Virus record (IMG/VR): IMGVR_UViG_3300021131_000021
Span: 1-37,523 of that record
Source: a virus
Length of the DNA: 37,523 bases
Strand: one strand, 5' to 3'
Below, piece after piece: positions 21,175 to 29,843 of the stretch (its first letter is position 1; each line of letters starts with the position of its first letter). The translations under genes were made by a program, and so were the position numbers. The notes under the pieces are model-generated. The model saw only the letters and a program-made list of their open reading frames with translations. It was not told the origin of the DNA and made no database searches.

Positions 21175-21871
21175 TTTTCTCCTTATAAATATAGTTTACC
21201 TTCATGTCAAAATTTTCAACTTCATGAGTTCCAATTTTTTCACCTAGATGATTTATTCCTCTTTCATACAATCTTAAAAACTTTTTTTCTTTTTGTCCAG
21301 CTCTTAGGGCATCTAAATATTCTTTTTGCTGATGAATAGGCTTTTCTTCTAAATATTCGTCTGGATGAATATTTATTTCTGTCTCTTGAAATGTTGCTAA
21401 AGATATGGGCAAAAGTGCAGCCACATAGGTACCTGCTGGAATAAAATATTTATGGTTTGCTTTTTGTAATTTCCAAACTATTGATATATTTGATGTAAAG
21501 AAAGATGTAGACAAAAGGCTAGTCAGAACAGTAGCATCTTTTAATTCTTGATTTGGAACGGGCATTGTTAATAGACTTGTATTCTCGTCTGTTTTAAATA
21601 CTAAATTTGTATGGAAACTTACAGTACCTGCACCTCTATCCTCACCTATAATTTCTTTTCCCAAAATAGCTTCTGCTGGATGAAGCACATCTCCATCCCA
21701 AGTAAAAGATATGTCCTGATCAAAATAAACACCATAGCCAAAGGTATTAGCTAGCGACAAAGGTGTACAGTGGTATATGGAGTGATGCATCCAATCCCGC
21801 TTCATTTTTAACTGTTCTATTTTTGCGGTTGATTGACTTCTATCATCTGGATACGCTTCTACTTTATACAT
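21167..21871 (-). CDS. DUF6065-like protein, copy B
   Basis: 234 residues with KRDWMHHSIYHCTPLSLAN, GYGVYFDQDISFTWDGD, GAGTVSFHTNLVFKT, PVPNQE, and IPAGTYVAALLPISLA. Nearly every conserved block aligns with copy C without gaps, pointing to a duplication within the phage lineage. The C-terminal part (about 175-234) with LRLYERGINHLGEKIG is also shared. Function unknown. Overlaps the PD-(D/E)XK-like gene by 8 nt upstream and the 2OG oxygenase by 8 nt downstream. Confidence 0.78.
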   Translation of the reverse strand: MYKVEAYPDDRSQSTAKIEQLKMKRDWMHHSIYHCTPLSLANTFGYGVYFDQDISFTWDGDVLHPAEAILGKEIIGEDRGAGTVSFHTNLVFKTDENTSLLTMPVPNQELKDATVLTSLLSTSFFTSNISIVWKLQKANHKYFIPAGTYVAALLPISLATFQETEINIHPDEYLEEKPIHQQKEYLDALRAGQKEKKFLRLYERGINHLGEKIGTHEVENFDMKVNYIYKEKND

Positions 21872-22172
21872 TTTTTTCTTCCCATGCTTCTACCATTTGC
21901 TCAAATAATGCCCATTCAATTACTGCGAGTCTAGTTTTTTGACCCTCTCCTCCAAGGATAAGTTTAAGAACTGGGTATTTATCCCTAGAGACCTTAAACG
22001 TATCCGTGCAAATTTTAGCCCAAATTTCCTTACTAATGGATATTGATTTTGCATACTCTTTATAATCAACGACAAAATCATGCCAGATCGCATCGCCCTT
22101 TTGATAATCCCCACGCCCAGAATTTTTTTGGCCTTTTGCTTTATCACGCTTTATTTCTCCACGCTCTGACAT
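21864..22172 (-). CDS. Small PD-(D/E)XK-like nuclease candidate
   Basis: 102 residues: a basic start (ERGEIKRDKAKGQKNSGRG), then YQKGDAIWHDFVVDYKEYAKS, where GDA-Asp and Asp-Tyr-Lys could be the PD...(D/E)xK metal site. ISKEIWAKICTDTF and KLILGG..KTRLAVIEW follow. This layout recalls small phage Holliday-junction-type or penetrating nuclease proteins. The catalytic assignment rests on motif spacing only. It is embedded between two DUF6065 copies with overlaps of 1 and 8 nt. Confidence 0.5.
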   Translation of the reverse strand: MSERGEIKRDKAKGQKNSGRGDYQKGDAIWHDFVVDYKEYAKSISISKEIWAKICTDTFKVSRDKYPVLKLILGGEGQKTRLAVIEWALFEQMVEAWEEKNV

Positions 22173-22870
22173 TATTTTTTACCCTCAACTGTTTTTAAGT
22201 TTAAATATTTAACTTCATGTTCGCCAATTTTTTCTTTCTTATGATTCCATGCGTTTCTATAAAATCCAGCAAGATCTGGTGCGTATCTGGAATCCTCCAT
22301 TGCTTTAGCATAATCTTCATTATATACTGAAAAATCTCGCTCAGACCAATCAAAAATATTTATTACAGAATCATTTAGTTCCGTAAAAGATATTGGCAAA
22401 ATTGATGCTACAGGAGTTTTTGCTGGTATGGTAATTATTTCATTTGCTTTTAAAATTTTTACACCAAATCTTATGGCATCGTGATAAAAAGATGTGGATA
22501 AAGTTGCAGAAATTACAGCCCAACTATCAGAAAATTGATTTGGTACAGGCATAATAAAAATACTTACCCTATCTTTTGTTTTTAAGCTAAATTGCGTGTT
22601 AAAAGATATAGTTCCATTATCAGCAACATCTATATATTGTGACCCAGACAAGATCTTAACGTGGTCTTGAAAATTTTCATCTTCTCCGTCCCAAATAAAA
22701 GATATGTCTTCTCCAAAAGATACGCCCCATCCTACTAGATTAGCTGATGAAATAGGTAGGCATTTATAGGCAGACTTATGAGAAGATTTATCAAAAAAAT
22801 CTCTTTTTGTAGTCAACGGTTCTAACATTACACTACGGTCATCCATATATGCATCTATTGAATAAGCCAT
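22172..22870 (-). CDS. DUF6065-like protein, copy A
   Basis: 232 residues. It keeps the family blocks (SAYKCLPISSANLVGWGV, SFIWDGE, GTISFNTQFSLKT, MPVPNQF, IPAKTPVASILPISF) but is more divergent than copies B and C and is closer in wording to the cellular DUF6065 form (AYxCLP...GW). That suggests A resembles the ancestral acquisition and B/C arose later, which is inference. Ends one base before the PD-(D/E)XK-like gene start. Function unknown. Confidence 0.75.
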   Translation of the reverse strand: MAYSIDAYMDDRSVMLEPLTTKRDFFDKSSHKSAYKCLPISSANLVGWGVSFGEDISFIWDGEDENFQDHVKILSGSQYIDVADNGTISFNTQFSLKTKDRVSIFIMPVPNQFSDSWAVISATLSTSFYHDAIRFGVKILKANEIITIPAKTPVASILPISFTELNDSVINIFDWSERDFSVYNEDYAKAMEDSRYAPDLAGFYRNAWNHKKEKIGEHEVKYLNLKTVEGKK

Positions 22871-23067
22871 TAAAAAGCCACACTCGAGCTATGACCATTG
22901 GCACAAACCCAATTAAGTTTGTGCTTAAACTTATCTATTTCTGCCTCTGTATTTATTTCATCACACTGAATATTTTGACAGCTGAACATTCCTAGTGCAA
23001 GGTCATGCTCCTCTGCTTTATGAATTATGTCCTGCGTTTTTCCCAAAAAATTATCAAGACTTGTCAT
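22870..23067 (-). CDS. Small Cys-pair protein after recA
   Basis: 65 residues from ATG at 23067, chosen because AGGAG precedes it and upstream codons lie deep in recA. Overlaps the recA stop by 14 nt. Cysteines in FSCQNIQC and a WVCANGHSS end could bind one metal; the rest is charged and helical. Not recognised. Overlaps the start of DUF6065 copy A by one base, linking recA to that block on one transcript. Confidence 0.62.
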   Translation of the reverse strand: MTSLDNFLGKTQDIIHKAEEHDLALGMFSCQNIQCDEINTEAEIDKFKHKLNWVCANGHSSSVAF

Positions 23068-24052
23068 ATATCTCCTGTTTAATTTTATCAGCAACATCTG
23101 GATTTTCCCGCAAATATTCAACAGCTTTTGCACGACCCTGGAAACGCTCTTCATTAACCGTATACCAGGCACCGCCCTTTTGTACAATGCCCATCATCTC
23201 TGCTGTGTCTAGGATTTCTCCAACGGAATCAACTCCGACTTTATCCCCTTGGAAGTAAAAATCATATTGACCGCTGAGTCCCATTGGTCCAGTTTTATTG
23301 TAGTCAATGATCCAATTAACGGGCCTGCCAACTTTTTGTTCAATGATTTTGTCACCAACTTGGACTCCAGACTTAATAGCATTTGCATCAGCTTCGGATG
23401 CCCAAAGCTTGATGACGGTGCTGGAGAAAAACTTAACTGCCATGCCCCCTGTTGGGATATGCGACGCATGCATAGAACCAAATTGGTTTCTCTGCTGAGA
23501 AATAAGAACCAATAACGTATTTTTGTTTGCGTAGTTAAGCATTTTGACTGCATGTGTCATATCCTTTGCTTCTGCACCAATCTGCTTGGTGTCCTCTAAC
23601 TTCTTAAGATCAGAACTATCTTTCTCAAAATAAATGGCTGGGAGTAGTGCTGAGATAGAATCTACAACGATAATATCTACTCCCGCCTCCATAAGTTGTT
23701 GTGCAACATCAACCATATCATTAATAGACTTAGCTGGTGAATAGATAAGAGAGTCAGAGTCAACGCCCAATTTTGCAGCCCATGCGGGGTCATAAGATGC
23801 TTCTGCATCAATCCAAGCACATGTCTTGCCTTCTTTTTGTGCTTGAGCAATCATCTGCAAACAAAAAGATGATTTACCAGCAGACTTATTTCCCCAAATA
23901 AGAACTTGACGACCAAAGCCTAAGCCACCTTTTAGGCCCATAGTTAAACCAATACTAGGTGTTTTTTGCTTTTCTACGTTTACTGTCGTTGCTAGTTGCA
24001 GTCTTGCTCTTGTTTTTGGATCCAGCTTTGCTAGAATCTCTTCCGTTATCAT
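23054..24052 (-). CDS. recA: RecA/UvsX-type recombinase
   Basis: 332 residues. Walker A GNKSAGKS at 54-61, Walker B DIIVVDSISALLP, the L1-like region and LVLISQQRNQFG, followed by IPTGGMAVKFFSS (L2 region) and the C-terminal domain with GGAWYTVNEERFQGR. It forms ATP-dependent filaments on single-stranded DNA and drives strand exchange for repair and recombination-dependent replication. Slightly shorter than host RecA. Its first 33 codons overlap the end of the 84-residue gene upstream in another frame (98 nt), an unusually long overlap. Confidence 0.95.
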   Translation of the reverse strand: MITEEILAKLDPKTRARLQLATTVNVEKQKTPSIGLTMGLKGGLGFGRQVLIWGNKSAGKSSFCLQMIAQAQKEGKTCAWIDAEASYDPAWAAKLGVDSDSLIYSPAKSINDMVDVAQQLMEAGVDIIVVDSISALLPAIYFEKDSSDLKKLEDTKQIGAEAKDMTHAVKMLNYANKNTLLVLISQQRNQFGSMHASHIPTGGMAVKFFSSTVIKLWASEADANAIKSGVQVGDKIIEQKVGRPVNWIIDYNKTGPMGLSGQYDFYFQGDKVGVDSVGEILDTAEMMGIVQKGGAWYTVNEERFQGRAKAVEYLRENPDVADKIKQEIYDKS

Positions 24053-24209
24053 GTAAACTCTTCTCTAATTCAATAGCTACTTCTTTAATTTGTTCGTTAC
24101 GACTTGCTGACAAAGCATCTATAACAAGATAGATTGCCTTCGCATCTTCTGCTCTAATAACCAGAAGATACTCGTTCTCCGTTCCTTTAAGTACATAGGA
24201 GTCAGCCAT
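23955..24209 (-). CDS. Hypothetical protein overlapping recA
   Basis: 84 residues: a folded-looking half (MADSYVLKGTENEYLLVIRAEDAKAIY, helix NEQIKEVAIELEKSL) and a Lys/Ser/Asn tail (about 56-84) that is encoded in the 98 nt shared with recA. The tail composition probably reflects the overlap. Starts eight bases after TATAAT, so its mRNA is at most nearly leaderless. No family recognised. Confidence 0.6.
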   Translation of the reverse strand: MADSYVLKGTENEYLLVIRAEDAKAIYLVIDALSASRNEQIKEVAIELEKSLHDNGRDSSKAGSKNKSKTATSNDSKRRKAKNT

Positions 24210-24217
24210 ATACTTAT

Positions 24218-24223
24218 ATTATA
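24218..24223 (-). promoter_or_regulatory. -10 element before recA unit
   Basis: TATAAT eight bases from the ATG at 24209. No good -35. Would start the transcript carrying the 84-residue gene, recA and the DUF6065 block. Confidence 0.5.
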
Positions 24224-24225
24224 CA

Positions 24226-24477
24226 CTATTCTGCAGGAGTATTTTCTGCCTCTGCTGGTGCAGCATCAAGAACTACATCTGCTAGTTCGAATGTCACTGC
24301 CTTAGTATCTGGGTCTTGGTTTACAGCAATATTCTTACCGCCGTAATTTGCCACAAGATTTTCAAGGGGAACTGTAACTGGTCCAAGAGAAAGAATAGAT
24401 GCGAGAATTTGTTCTACGCTAATCTGAACTCCTGGATCTGCTGCTGGTGTATCCACTGATGTTGTTTCGTCTGTCAT
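24226..24477 (-). CDS. Hypothetical acidic protein
   Basis: 83 residues, acidic, with a Pro/Asp/Thr-rich start, a compact middle (VEQILASILSLGPVTVPLENLV) and an Ala/Glu/Pro-rich C-terminus. Overlaps the end of the polymerase gene by one base. An accessory of the polymerase or the recA region is possible by position only. Not recognised. Confidence 0.62.
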   Translation of the reverse strand: MTDETTSVDTPAADPGVQISVEQILASILSLGPVTVPLENLVANYGGKNIAVNQDPDTKAVTFELADVVLDAAPAEAENTPAE

Positions 24478-27400
24478 TAAATCACCTCCTTAACATATAG
24501 GGTGCCATCATCCATTTTAGATATGGCTGGGTCACAAATCATACCAGATCTCATCTTGCCGAGAGCTGTAGAATAAAACTTTGGGAAAGCAATAACACGC
24601 TCTAAATTTTTATCTGCATCAGATAAAATAATATGAGCCATCATCTTGTTTGCTTTTGTTTTATAGTGTGTAAAGTCTAACACAAGTCTCTTACCCATGT
24701 CAATTTTTAATTTATCACGGTAAAGCCAATGAACAAATGTATCATCAACTTCATTTACAACATCATCAATGGTTACATACTTATGAATGCGGTTATCTCC
24801 AACGAGGAAGAAGTACATCATTCCTGGCTCAATCTTTGTATTTACCTCATGAAAAATTCCCACCGAACCTGTATCATCTACAAGTTCCACACGTGCCCAC
24901 GTTGGTCCTTTTTTAATTGACTTAACCATTGCAAGCAGTACAAAGCAGCCTTGCTCAAGAAATTCTTCAAGAGGGTTAACCTGTGCTTTAATTTTAGGAC
25001 TTAGCTTTCCTGTATCAAATTTAGGAATTCCTAGGTACTCATACAAATTTTCATTTTCAGTTCCTTTTAATGGGTTATCCTTGAATGATGCAGCCCCGAT
25101 TGCATTAAGAGAATCAATAGCTCTGGAGTTTATACCACTACCTTTTTTACCCGCTTCTTCTGTAAAATGAGACATTGACTTGTATGGTCGGTTAGCTATA
25201 ATGCTACTTCCAACTTTTCCAGATATGTATTTGATATCGGAAAGTCCAAATCTTAATGCGTTTCCTTGGATACTGAAGTCAAGGTCAGATTCATTAATGT
25301 GAGGTAGCAATACTTTGATTCCCAATCGCTTAGCTTCAAGCAAGTAGTCAGTACGAGCATCTTTATCTTTTTCATTTTTAAGAATGGCAAACATAAATTC
25401 AATAGGGTAATAATGCTTAAGCCAAGCAGTGTAATAACTGAGCATAGAATAAGCAATTGCGTGAGAACGGTTGAACGAATAGCCCGCATGAGCTTCGAAG
25501 TCATGCCATAGCTTTGTGGCATCCTCAACAGTAATGTGTTGTGAAGCACCTGTGATAAATTGGTCTTTATACGCATCAAATTCACTTGCATCCTTTTTCT
25601 TTCCAATAATCTTTCTTACCTTATCAGCATCAGCCCATGACATACCGCCCAAGTGTACGCAAGCCTGCATAACCTGCTCCTGATAAATGATAACGCCGTA
25701 TGTACGCTTTGTAAATTCTTGCATAATTGGATGGGCATACGTGGTCATCTCTTCTCCACGCTTACGTCTTATATACGATCCTCCAACCGTATTCATGGCT
25801 CCTGGTCGAACCAATGCGTTAGATGCAGCGAGATCCTCAAAATTGTCTACGCCCATCTTCATAAGAAGATTGGTGTAAGGTGTGGCTTCTGCTTGAAATA
25901 CACCCTTTGTAAAACCATTTGATAAGTCAGCAAAAACATTTGAATCGTCAAGAGGAATTTGTTTTAATACAATATCTTTACCCTTATTCTTCTTAATAAT
26001 ATCAATTGCATCATCAATGACTGATAAAGTTTTGAGTCCAAGCACATCCAGCTTAATAAGGCCTAAGTCTGCTGTCTGCTCCATATCATAAGCAACAACT
26101 GGAATGCGACCCGATACTGAATCATTTGGGTCCTTACGTGTTTCAATTGGGACATACTTACTGATATCATCTTTAGCAACAACAACACCTGCTGCATGCA
26201 TACCATTGCCACGAATTTTACCCCGTAACATAGAAGCATATTTAGTTACTTCGGGATACTTTGCTCTAAACTCTGCTGTACTTGTAGAAATTTCATACTC
26301 ATCAAAAGTTTCAACACCCTTAAGAGCTTTGTTTACTTCTCCCAGCGGAATGAGGAATGCTCTTGCAACGTCACGAATAACACCCTTATCTTTAAAGTAA
26401 GTATAAGTAGAGATAGATGCAACATGCTTAAACTTTTTACGCAAGTAATCTTTAACTTCTCCACGACGACGGTCCATAAAGTCCGTATCAATATCGGGAA
26501 AGTCATTACGCTCTGGGTTAATAAATCTAAAGAACAGTAAGTCAAACTTGATAGGGTCTACATCTGTAATCCCCATCAAATAGCATACTAAAGATCCAGC
26601 AGCTGATCCTCGTCCTGGGCCAACCATGATTTTGTTGTCTTTTGCCCAACCAACCATATCGCCAACAATAAGGAAGTAACTAGCAAAGTTTTTATCAGCA
26701 ATGACTTGAAGCTCTTCTTGGAGTCTTTCTCTATATGTTTCATTGTCTAAACCATTTTCTACGAGAGATTTCTCGCACATCTCTTTAAGTGTTTTTAGTG
26801 CATTCTTTTTTGGAACTGGAAGTAAGTCAAGGTTTTCATGAAAGTCATAGACCTCAACCTTATCAGAAATTTCTATTGATGATTCGTATATGTCTGTTCT
26901 TGCAAAACCTGCTTTAACAAAGTCTGCTTCAATCTCAGAACGGGATTGAATATACACGTTAATATCAGCGAAACTAATAGGCCTATCGGGATAAATATGA
27001 TCAAAGCGATCAAGGACAGTAGATCTTTGACGACCACTTTCATAATCTGCTTCTTTATTTTGCGTGGGTTTGGTAGAGAGGATGAGGAGTAATTCTTCCA
27101 AATCCCTCTCTTCTTTCTTTGCAAAATGACAGTCTCCTGTAGCAACTGGTTTTACCCCCAACTCATCTGCTAATTCCAGCAGAGAGTTATTCAATTCGAC
27201 AGGATTGTGTGCTTGCACTTCAATGTAAAAGTCTTTGCCAAAACGATTCTTGAACATCTTGACATATTCTCTTGCCTTATCAAGGTCTTTACGCTCAATA
27301 GCTTTTGAGATAAGTCCATTCATACAGCCTGACAATACAATTATACCGTCGCCGAACTCCCAAAGCGAATCAATATCAATTCTAGGCTTGTGGTAGTATC

Positions 27401-27752
27401 CCTCTGTCCAAGCAATCTGAGAAAGCTTTTGCAAGTTTTTTAAGCCTAAATCATCTTTTGCAAGAAGAATGATGTGGTTGTACAAGGAAGTGTTGTCATC
27501 TCTTTTGGCAACTGCTCTTTTATCAAAACGGTCTGTAGCTGAGATATAAGCCTCAAGACCGAGTATAGGCTTTATGCCTAATTCTTTAGCTGCGATTTGC
27601 ATATCTCTATGAGATGACAACGTTCCATGATCGGTAATTGCTAAACTAGTCTGACCCATATCTTTTGCAGCCTGCAAAAGCTCATGAGGGGTATTTAAAC
27701 CATCCATCAAAGAGTAATGAGAGTGTACGTGCAAGTGAACAAAGTCAGACAT
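24477..27752 (-). CDS. dnaE: DNA polymerase III alpha subunit (DnaE-type)
   Basis: 1091 residues, near full DnaE length. The PHP domain opens HLHVHSHYSLMDG with AITDHG and GLEAYI following, and keeps most metal-site histidines. The polymerase core has GPGRGSAAGSLVCYL, then PDIDTDF (catalytic Asp residues, about residue 420) and further NALVRPG and IYQEQVMQ motifs. An OB-like segment with VELVDDTGSVGIF lies near 970. No clamp, loader or exonuclease subunit is visible, so host clamp use is likely. A C-family replicase in a phage replisome is a distinctive trait shared with some actinophages. Confidence 0.95.
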   Translation of the reverse strand: MSDFVHLHVHSHYSLMDGLNTPHELLQAAKDMGQTSLAITDHGTLSSHRDMQIAAKELGIKPILGLEAYISATDRFDKRAVAKRDDNTSLYNHIILLAKDDLGLKNLQKLSQIAWTEGYYHKPRIDIDSLWEFGDGIIVLSGCMNGLISKAIERKDLDKAREYVKMFKNRFGKDFYIEVQAHNPVELNNSLLELADELGVKPVATGDCHFAKKEERDLEELLLILSTKPTQNKEADYESGRQRSTVLDRFDHIYPDRPISFADINVYIQSRSEIEADFVKAGFARTDIYESSIEISDKVEVYDFHENLDLLPVPKKNALKTLKEMCEKSLVENGLDNETYRERLQEELQVIADKNFASYFLIVGDMVGWAKDNKIMVGPGRGSAAGSLVCYLMGITDVDPIKFDLLFFRFINPERNDFPDIDTDFMDRRRGEVKDYLRKKFKHVASISTYTYFKDKGVIRDVARAFLIPLGEVNKALKGVETFDEYEISTSTAEFRAKYPEVTKYASMLRGKIRGNGMHAAGVVVAKDDISKYVPIETRKDPNDSVSGRIPVVAYDMEQTADLGLIKLDVLGLKTLSVIDDAIDIIKKNKGKDIVLKQIPLDDSNVFADLSNGFTKGVFQAEATPYTNLLMKMGVDNFEDLAASNALVRPGAMNTVGGSYIRRKRGEEMTTYAHPIMQEFTKRTYGVIIYQEQVMQACVHLGGMSWADADKVRKIIGKKKDASEFDAYKDQFITGASQHITVEDATKLWHDFEAHAGYSFNRSHAIAYSMLSYYTAWLKHYYPIEFMFAILKNEKDKDARTDYLLEAKRLGIKVLLPHINESDLDFSIQGNALRFGLSDIKYISGKVGSSIIANRPYKSMSHFTEEAGKKGSGINSRAIDSLNAIGAASFKDNPLKGTENENLYEYLGIPKFDTGKLSPKIKAQVNPLEEFLEQGCFVLLAMVKSIKKGPTWARVELVDDTGSVGIFHEVNTKIEPGMMYFFLVGDNRIHKYVTIDDVVNEVDDTFVHWLYRDKLKIDMGKRLVLDFTHYKTKANKMMAHIILSDADKNLERVIAFPKFYSTALGKMRSGMICDPAISKMDDGTLYVKEVI

Positions 27753-27779
27753 GTTTAACTTTCTTTTAGTAGGTAGGTA

Positions 27780-28472
27780 TTACCATTCAACTGCTGATGA
27801 AGACTCAGCAGGTGAAGAACTAGTGGATGCAGGTGATGCATCAGTTGGTGTTCCAAAGTAGAATGCTTCCTGCTCTGCATAAGGAACATCACGAACTGCT
27901 GTCTTTTCAAGATCAAACATTTCGAACTTATCAAAATCAATTGGCTCTACATTTGCGGTAGGAAGTGGAATAGCTGAATAGCTTGTATCTGTTGCACCGC
28001 TACCCGTACGCTTTACCTTCCAGTTAGTATTAGTGATACTACCTGTCTCTCCTGCCCAAGCAATTACTGATTCAGTAATAGCCTTTGGACCAAGACCCTG
28101 TGAAAGAATTGCAACGTATGGCTCTTTTACGCCATCATCTACAATTACATTTGCGTAGAAACGCTTCTTGCCACCCCACTTAGCCTTTGGATCACGACGA
28201 TGCATTTCGCAACCAAAGCAACGGCCCTGGTCTTCAATTGAACAAAGTGCTTTACGCTGGTAGTGTTCTGGATTTGTGTGCTCTACGGCAATAAAAGCAG
28301 TACCTGCTTTTTCATTATAGTCTGGTGAATTTGGATCAATCTCTTGCATAAAACGAAGCTTTACAGATTGATTATCGTTAATCTTTAACCAGGTACCCTT
28401 TTGGCCATCGCCTGAATACTCTGATTTTTCCATTTGTTGATTTAGTGCGTTAAGGCCTCTTACGATACCCAT
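27780..28472 (-). CDS. Phage single-stranded DNA-binding protein (gp32-like)
   Basis: 230 residues. A Zn site is suggested by His70-Cys77-Cys85-Cys88 (with CFGCEMH), flanked by KLRFMQEID and GGKKRFYANVIVDDG strands of an OB fold, as in gp32-type proteins. The C-terminal tail is Ser/Pro/Ala-rich and ends in AVEW, a likely protein-docking tip. It coats single-stranded DNA and recruits replisome partners. It has its own promoter at 28517-28545 and a good AAGGAG ribosome site. Confidence 0.8.
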   Translation of the reverse strand: MGIVRGLNALNQQMEKSEYSGDGQKGTWLKINDNQSVKLRFMQEIDPNSPDYNEKAGTAFIAVEHTNPEHYQRKALCSIEDQGRCFGCEMHRRDPKAKWGGKKRFYANVIVDDGVKEPYVAILSQGLGPKAITESVIAWAGETGSITNTNWKVKRTGSGATDTSYSAIPLPTANVEPIDFDKFEMFDLEKTAVRDVPYAEQEAFYFGTPTDASPASTSSSPAESSSAVEW

Positions 28473-28516
28473 ATATTCTCCTTAGTGTAATGGACTCTAA
28501 TTTGTCCTGTGTGTTT

Positions 28517-28545
28517 ATTATAGCACGTAGAGTTTGCTTTGTCTA
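28517..28545 (-). promoter_or_regulatory. Promoter for ssDNA-binding protein
   Basis: TAGACA (28545-28540), 17 bp, TATAAT (28522-28517), followed by a leader of about 38 nt and AAGGAG. The -35 overlaps the primase stop codon. Confidence 0.8.
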
Positions 28546-29505
28546 GTCTATATTTGCGTACTCAAAATGCGGAATAGCATTCTTTATACACTGCTTTATT
28601 TCTTCATCTGTGAGATCTCCCACATCCTTTGCATTATGTGGATACATATTTAAACTATCATAACGTGCCCACAATACATTTTTATTCTTTAGTTTATTAG
28701 CAATAGTTTCCCCTAGTGACTTACCAGCCTTATCGTTATCGGTCATAATGATAATGGTAGATGCATACTTATTTAAATTCTGTATATTAATATCTGATAT
28801 GCTACCACCCAAGGTGGCTACTGCATTTGGGAATCCCGCCTGCCATAAACGGATAGCATCAAAACTAGACTCAACTACAATAATAGTCCCGCCTTCTCGT
28901 TTTGCTCTATGTAGATTGAACATGGTTTTGTTGCGTGGCAAGTTAGGGCTATTCTTGAAAGACTTTCCTTCTATTGAACGACCAATAACCCCAACGGGAA
29001 TGCCGTCTGGACTATGCAGTGGAACAGTCACCATATTCATATTTTCCGAATAACCCAAAGAGAAATGTGCTATGGAACTTAAATTAATTTTGCGAGAAGC
29101 AAAGTAATCTTTAGCTTTTTCATTTGCCAAAAGCCCATTGTATAGTTTAACCAATGTCTCTTCTGAAAATTCTTCAAATTCTGGTTTTTCATCCAACAAT
29201 TCTTTCAACTCTTCTTCAAGCAACTCTGCATCAGACATTTTATTTGAAGATATAAAACGCATTGCTTCAAAAGTATTTCTGCCAGTTAATTTTACAACTA
29301 AATCTAGTATCGTTCCAGCTGCATTACAATTTTGATTGTAGCAAACATATAGGCCTTTGGAATAACTTGCTGCAAATGCTGGAGAATCTGTATTATGATG
29401 GAACGGGCATAAGCAAAGAAAGTCTGTTCCTGTTTGAGAAATAATCTCTATATTACAAGAACGCAAAATAGAGCGGAGATCCGCTTTAGTGTATGTGTCT
29501 GCCAT
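28543..29505 (-). CDS. DNA primase (DnaG-type)
   Basis: 320 residues. The N-terminal zinc domain uses Cys33/His36 (CPFH) and Cys55/Cys60. The TOPRIM domain has IIVVESSFDAIRLW (Glu) and IIIMTDNDKAGKS (Asp-x-Asp). The helicase-binding C-terminal domain of cellular DnaG is missing, so contact with the helicase must differ. It makes RNA primers for lagging-strand synthesis. Lies between the helicase and the ssDNA-binding protein genes, as expected for a replication module. Confidence 0.9.
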   Translation of the reverse strand: MADTYTKADLRSILRSCNIEIISQTGTDFLCLCPFHHNTDSPAFAASYSKGLYVCYNQNCNAAGTILDLVVKLTGRNTFEAMRFISSNKMSDAELLEEELKELLDEKPEFEEFSEETLVKLYNGLLANEKAKDYFASRKINLSSIAHFSLGYSENMNMVTVPLHSPDGIPVGVIGRSIEGKSFKNSPNLPRNKTMFNLHRAKREGGTIIVVESSFDAIRLWQAGFPNAVATLGGSISDINIQNLNKYASTIIIMTDNDKAGKSLGETIANKLKNKNVLWARYDSLNMYPHNAKDVGDLTDEEIKQCIKNAIPHFEYANID

Positions 29506-29508
29506 TTT

Positions 29509-29790
29509 TTATCCTTTAGGTATTAAACTCTGACCAGAGAATCCTTCGTACAATAGCGACTTAGCTTTTCCTAGATATATTCCGTACATGACTAAGTTGA
29601 AAGTGTAGTGATCTTTCTCATGATTATATTTTATATTAAATTGTGGCTGCATGTCAAGTACAGGAACATAACCTTTGTCCCGCATTTGCTGGACCAAAAG
29701 TCTTTCGTAGTTCTCCCTTGAGCTTTGGAATTTTGAGTCATCTTTAATGGTTCCGTTAATCCAAAAGTCATGCATCTTACGTGGGTACAT
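29509..29790 (-). CDS. Hypothetical phage protein
   Basis: 93 residues from ATG at 29790 (further in-frame starts exist three codons up). Features: MYPRKMHDFWING at the start, a helical charged segment, and a beta-rich half (KYNHEKDHYTFNLVMYGIYLG) ending in GQSLIPKG. No family recognised; similar short proteins sit beside primases in many actinophages. An extended -10 box with an inverted repeat lies just upstream (29805-29822). Confidence 0.58.
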   Translation of the reverse strand: MYPRKMHDFWINGTIKDDSKFQSSRENYERLLVQQMRDKGYVPVLDMQPQFNIKYNHEKDHYTFNLVMYGIYLGKAKSLLYEGFSGQSLIPKG

Positions 29791-29804
29791 GATCACCAAT
29801 CTTT

Positions 29805-29822
29805 CTTGATAATTATATCAAG
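29805..29822 (-). promoter_or_regulatory. Promoter -10 inside an inverted repeat
   Basis: CTTGATA-TAAT-TATCAAG, a perfect 7-bp inverted repeat around a 4-bp centre. It contains TGATATAAT, an extended -10 for the minus strand. A repressor bound here would block transcription of the primase region. Confidence 0.55.
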
Positions 29823-29843
29823 TTAATTGATCATTACATAAAT

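Noticed and set aside
25253-25606. Alternative minus-strand frames inside dnaE (also 26333-26545 and 26873-27145)
   Set aside because: Shadow frames of a well-supported polymerase gene; Leu/Ser-rich translations with no family features.
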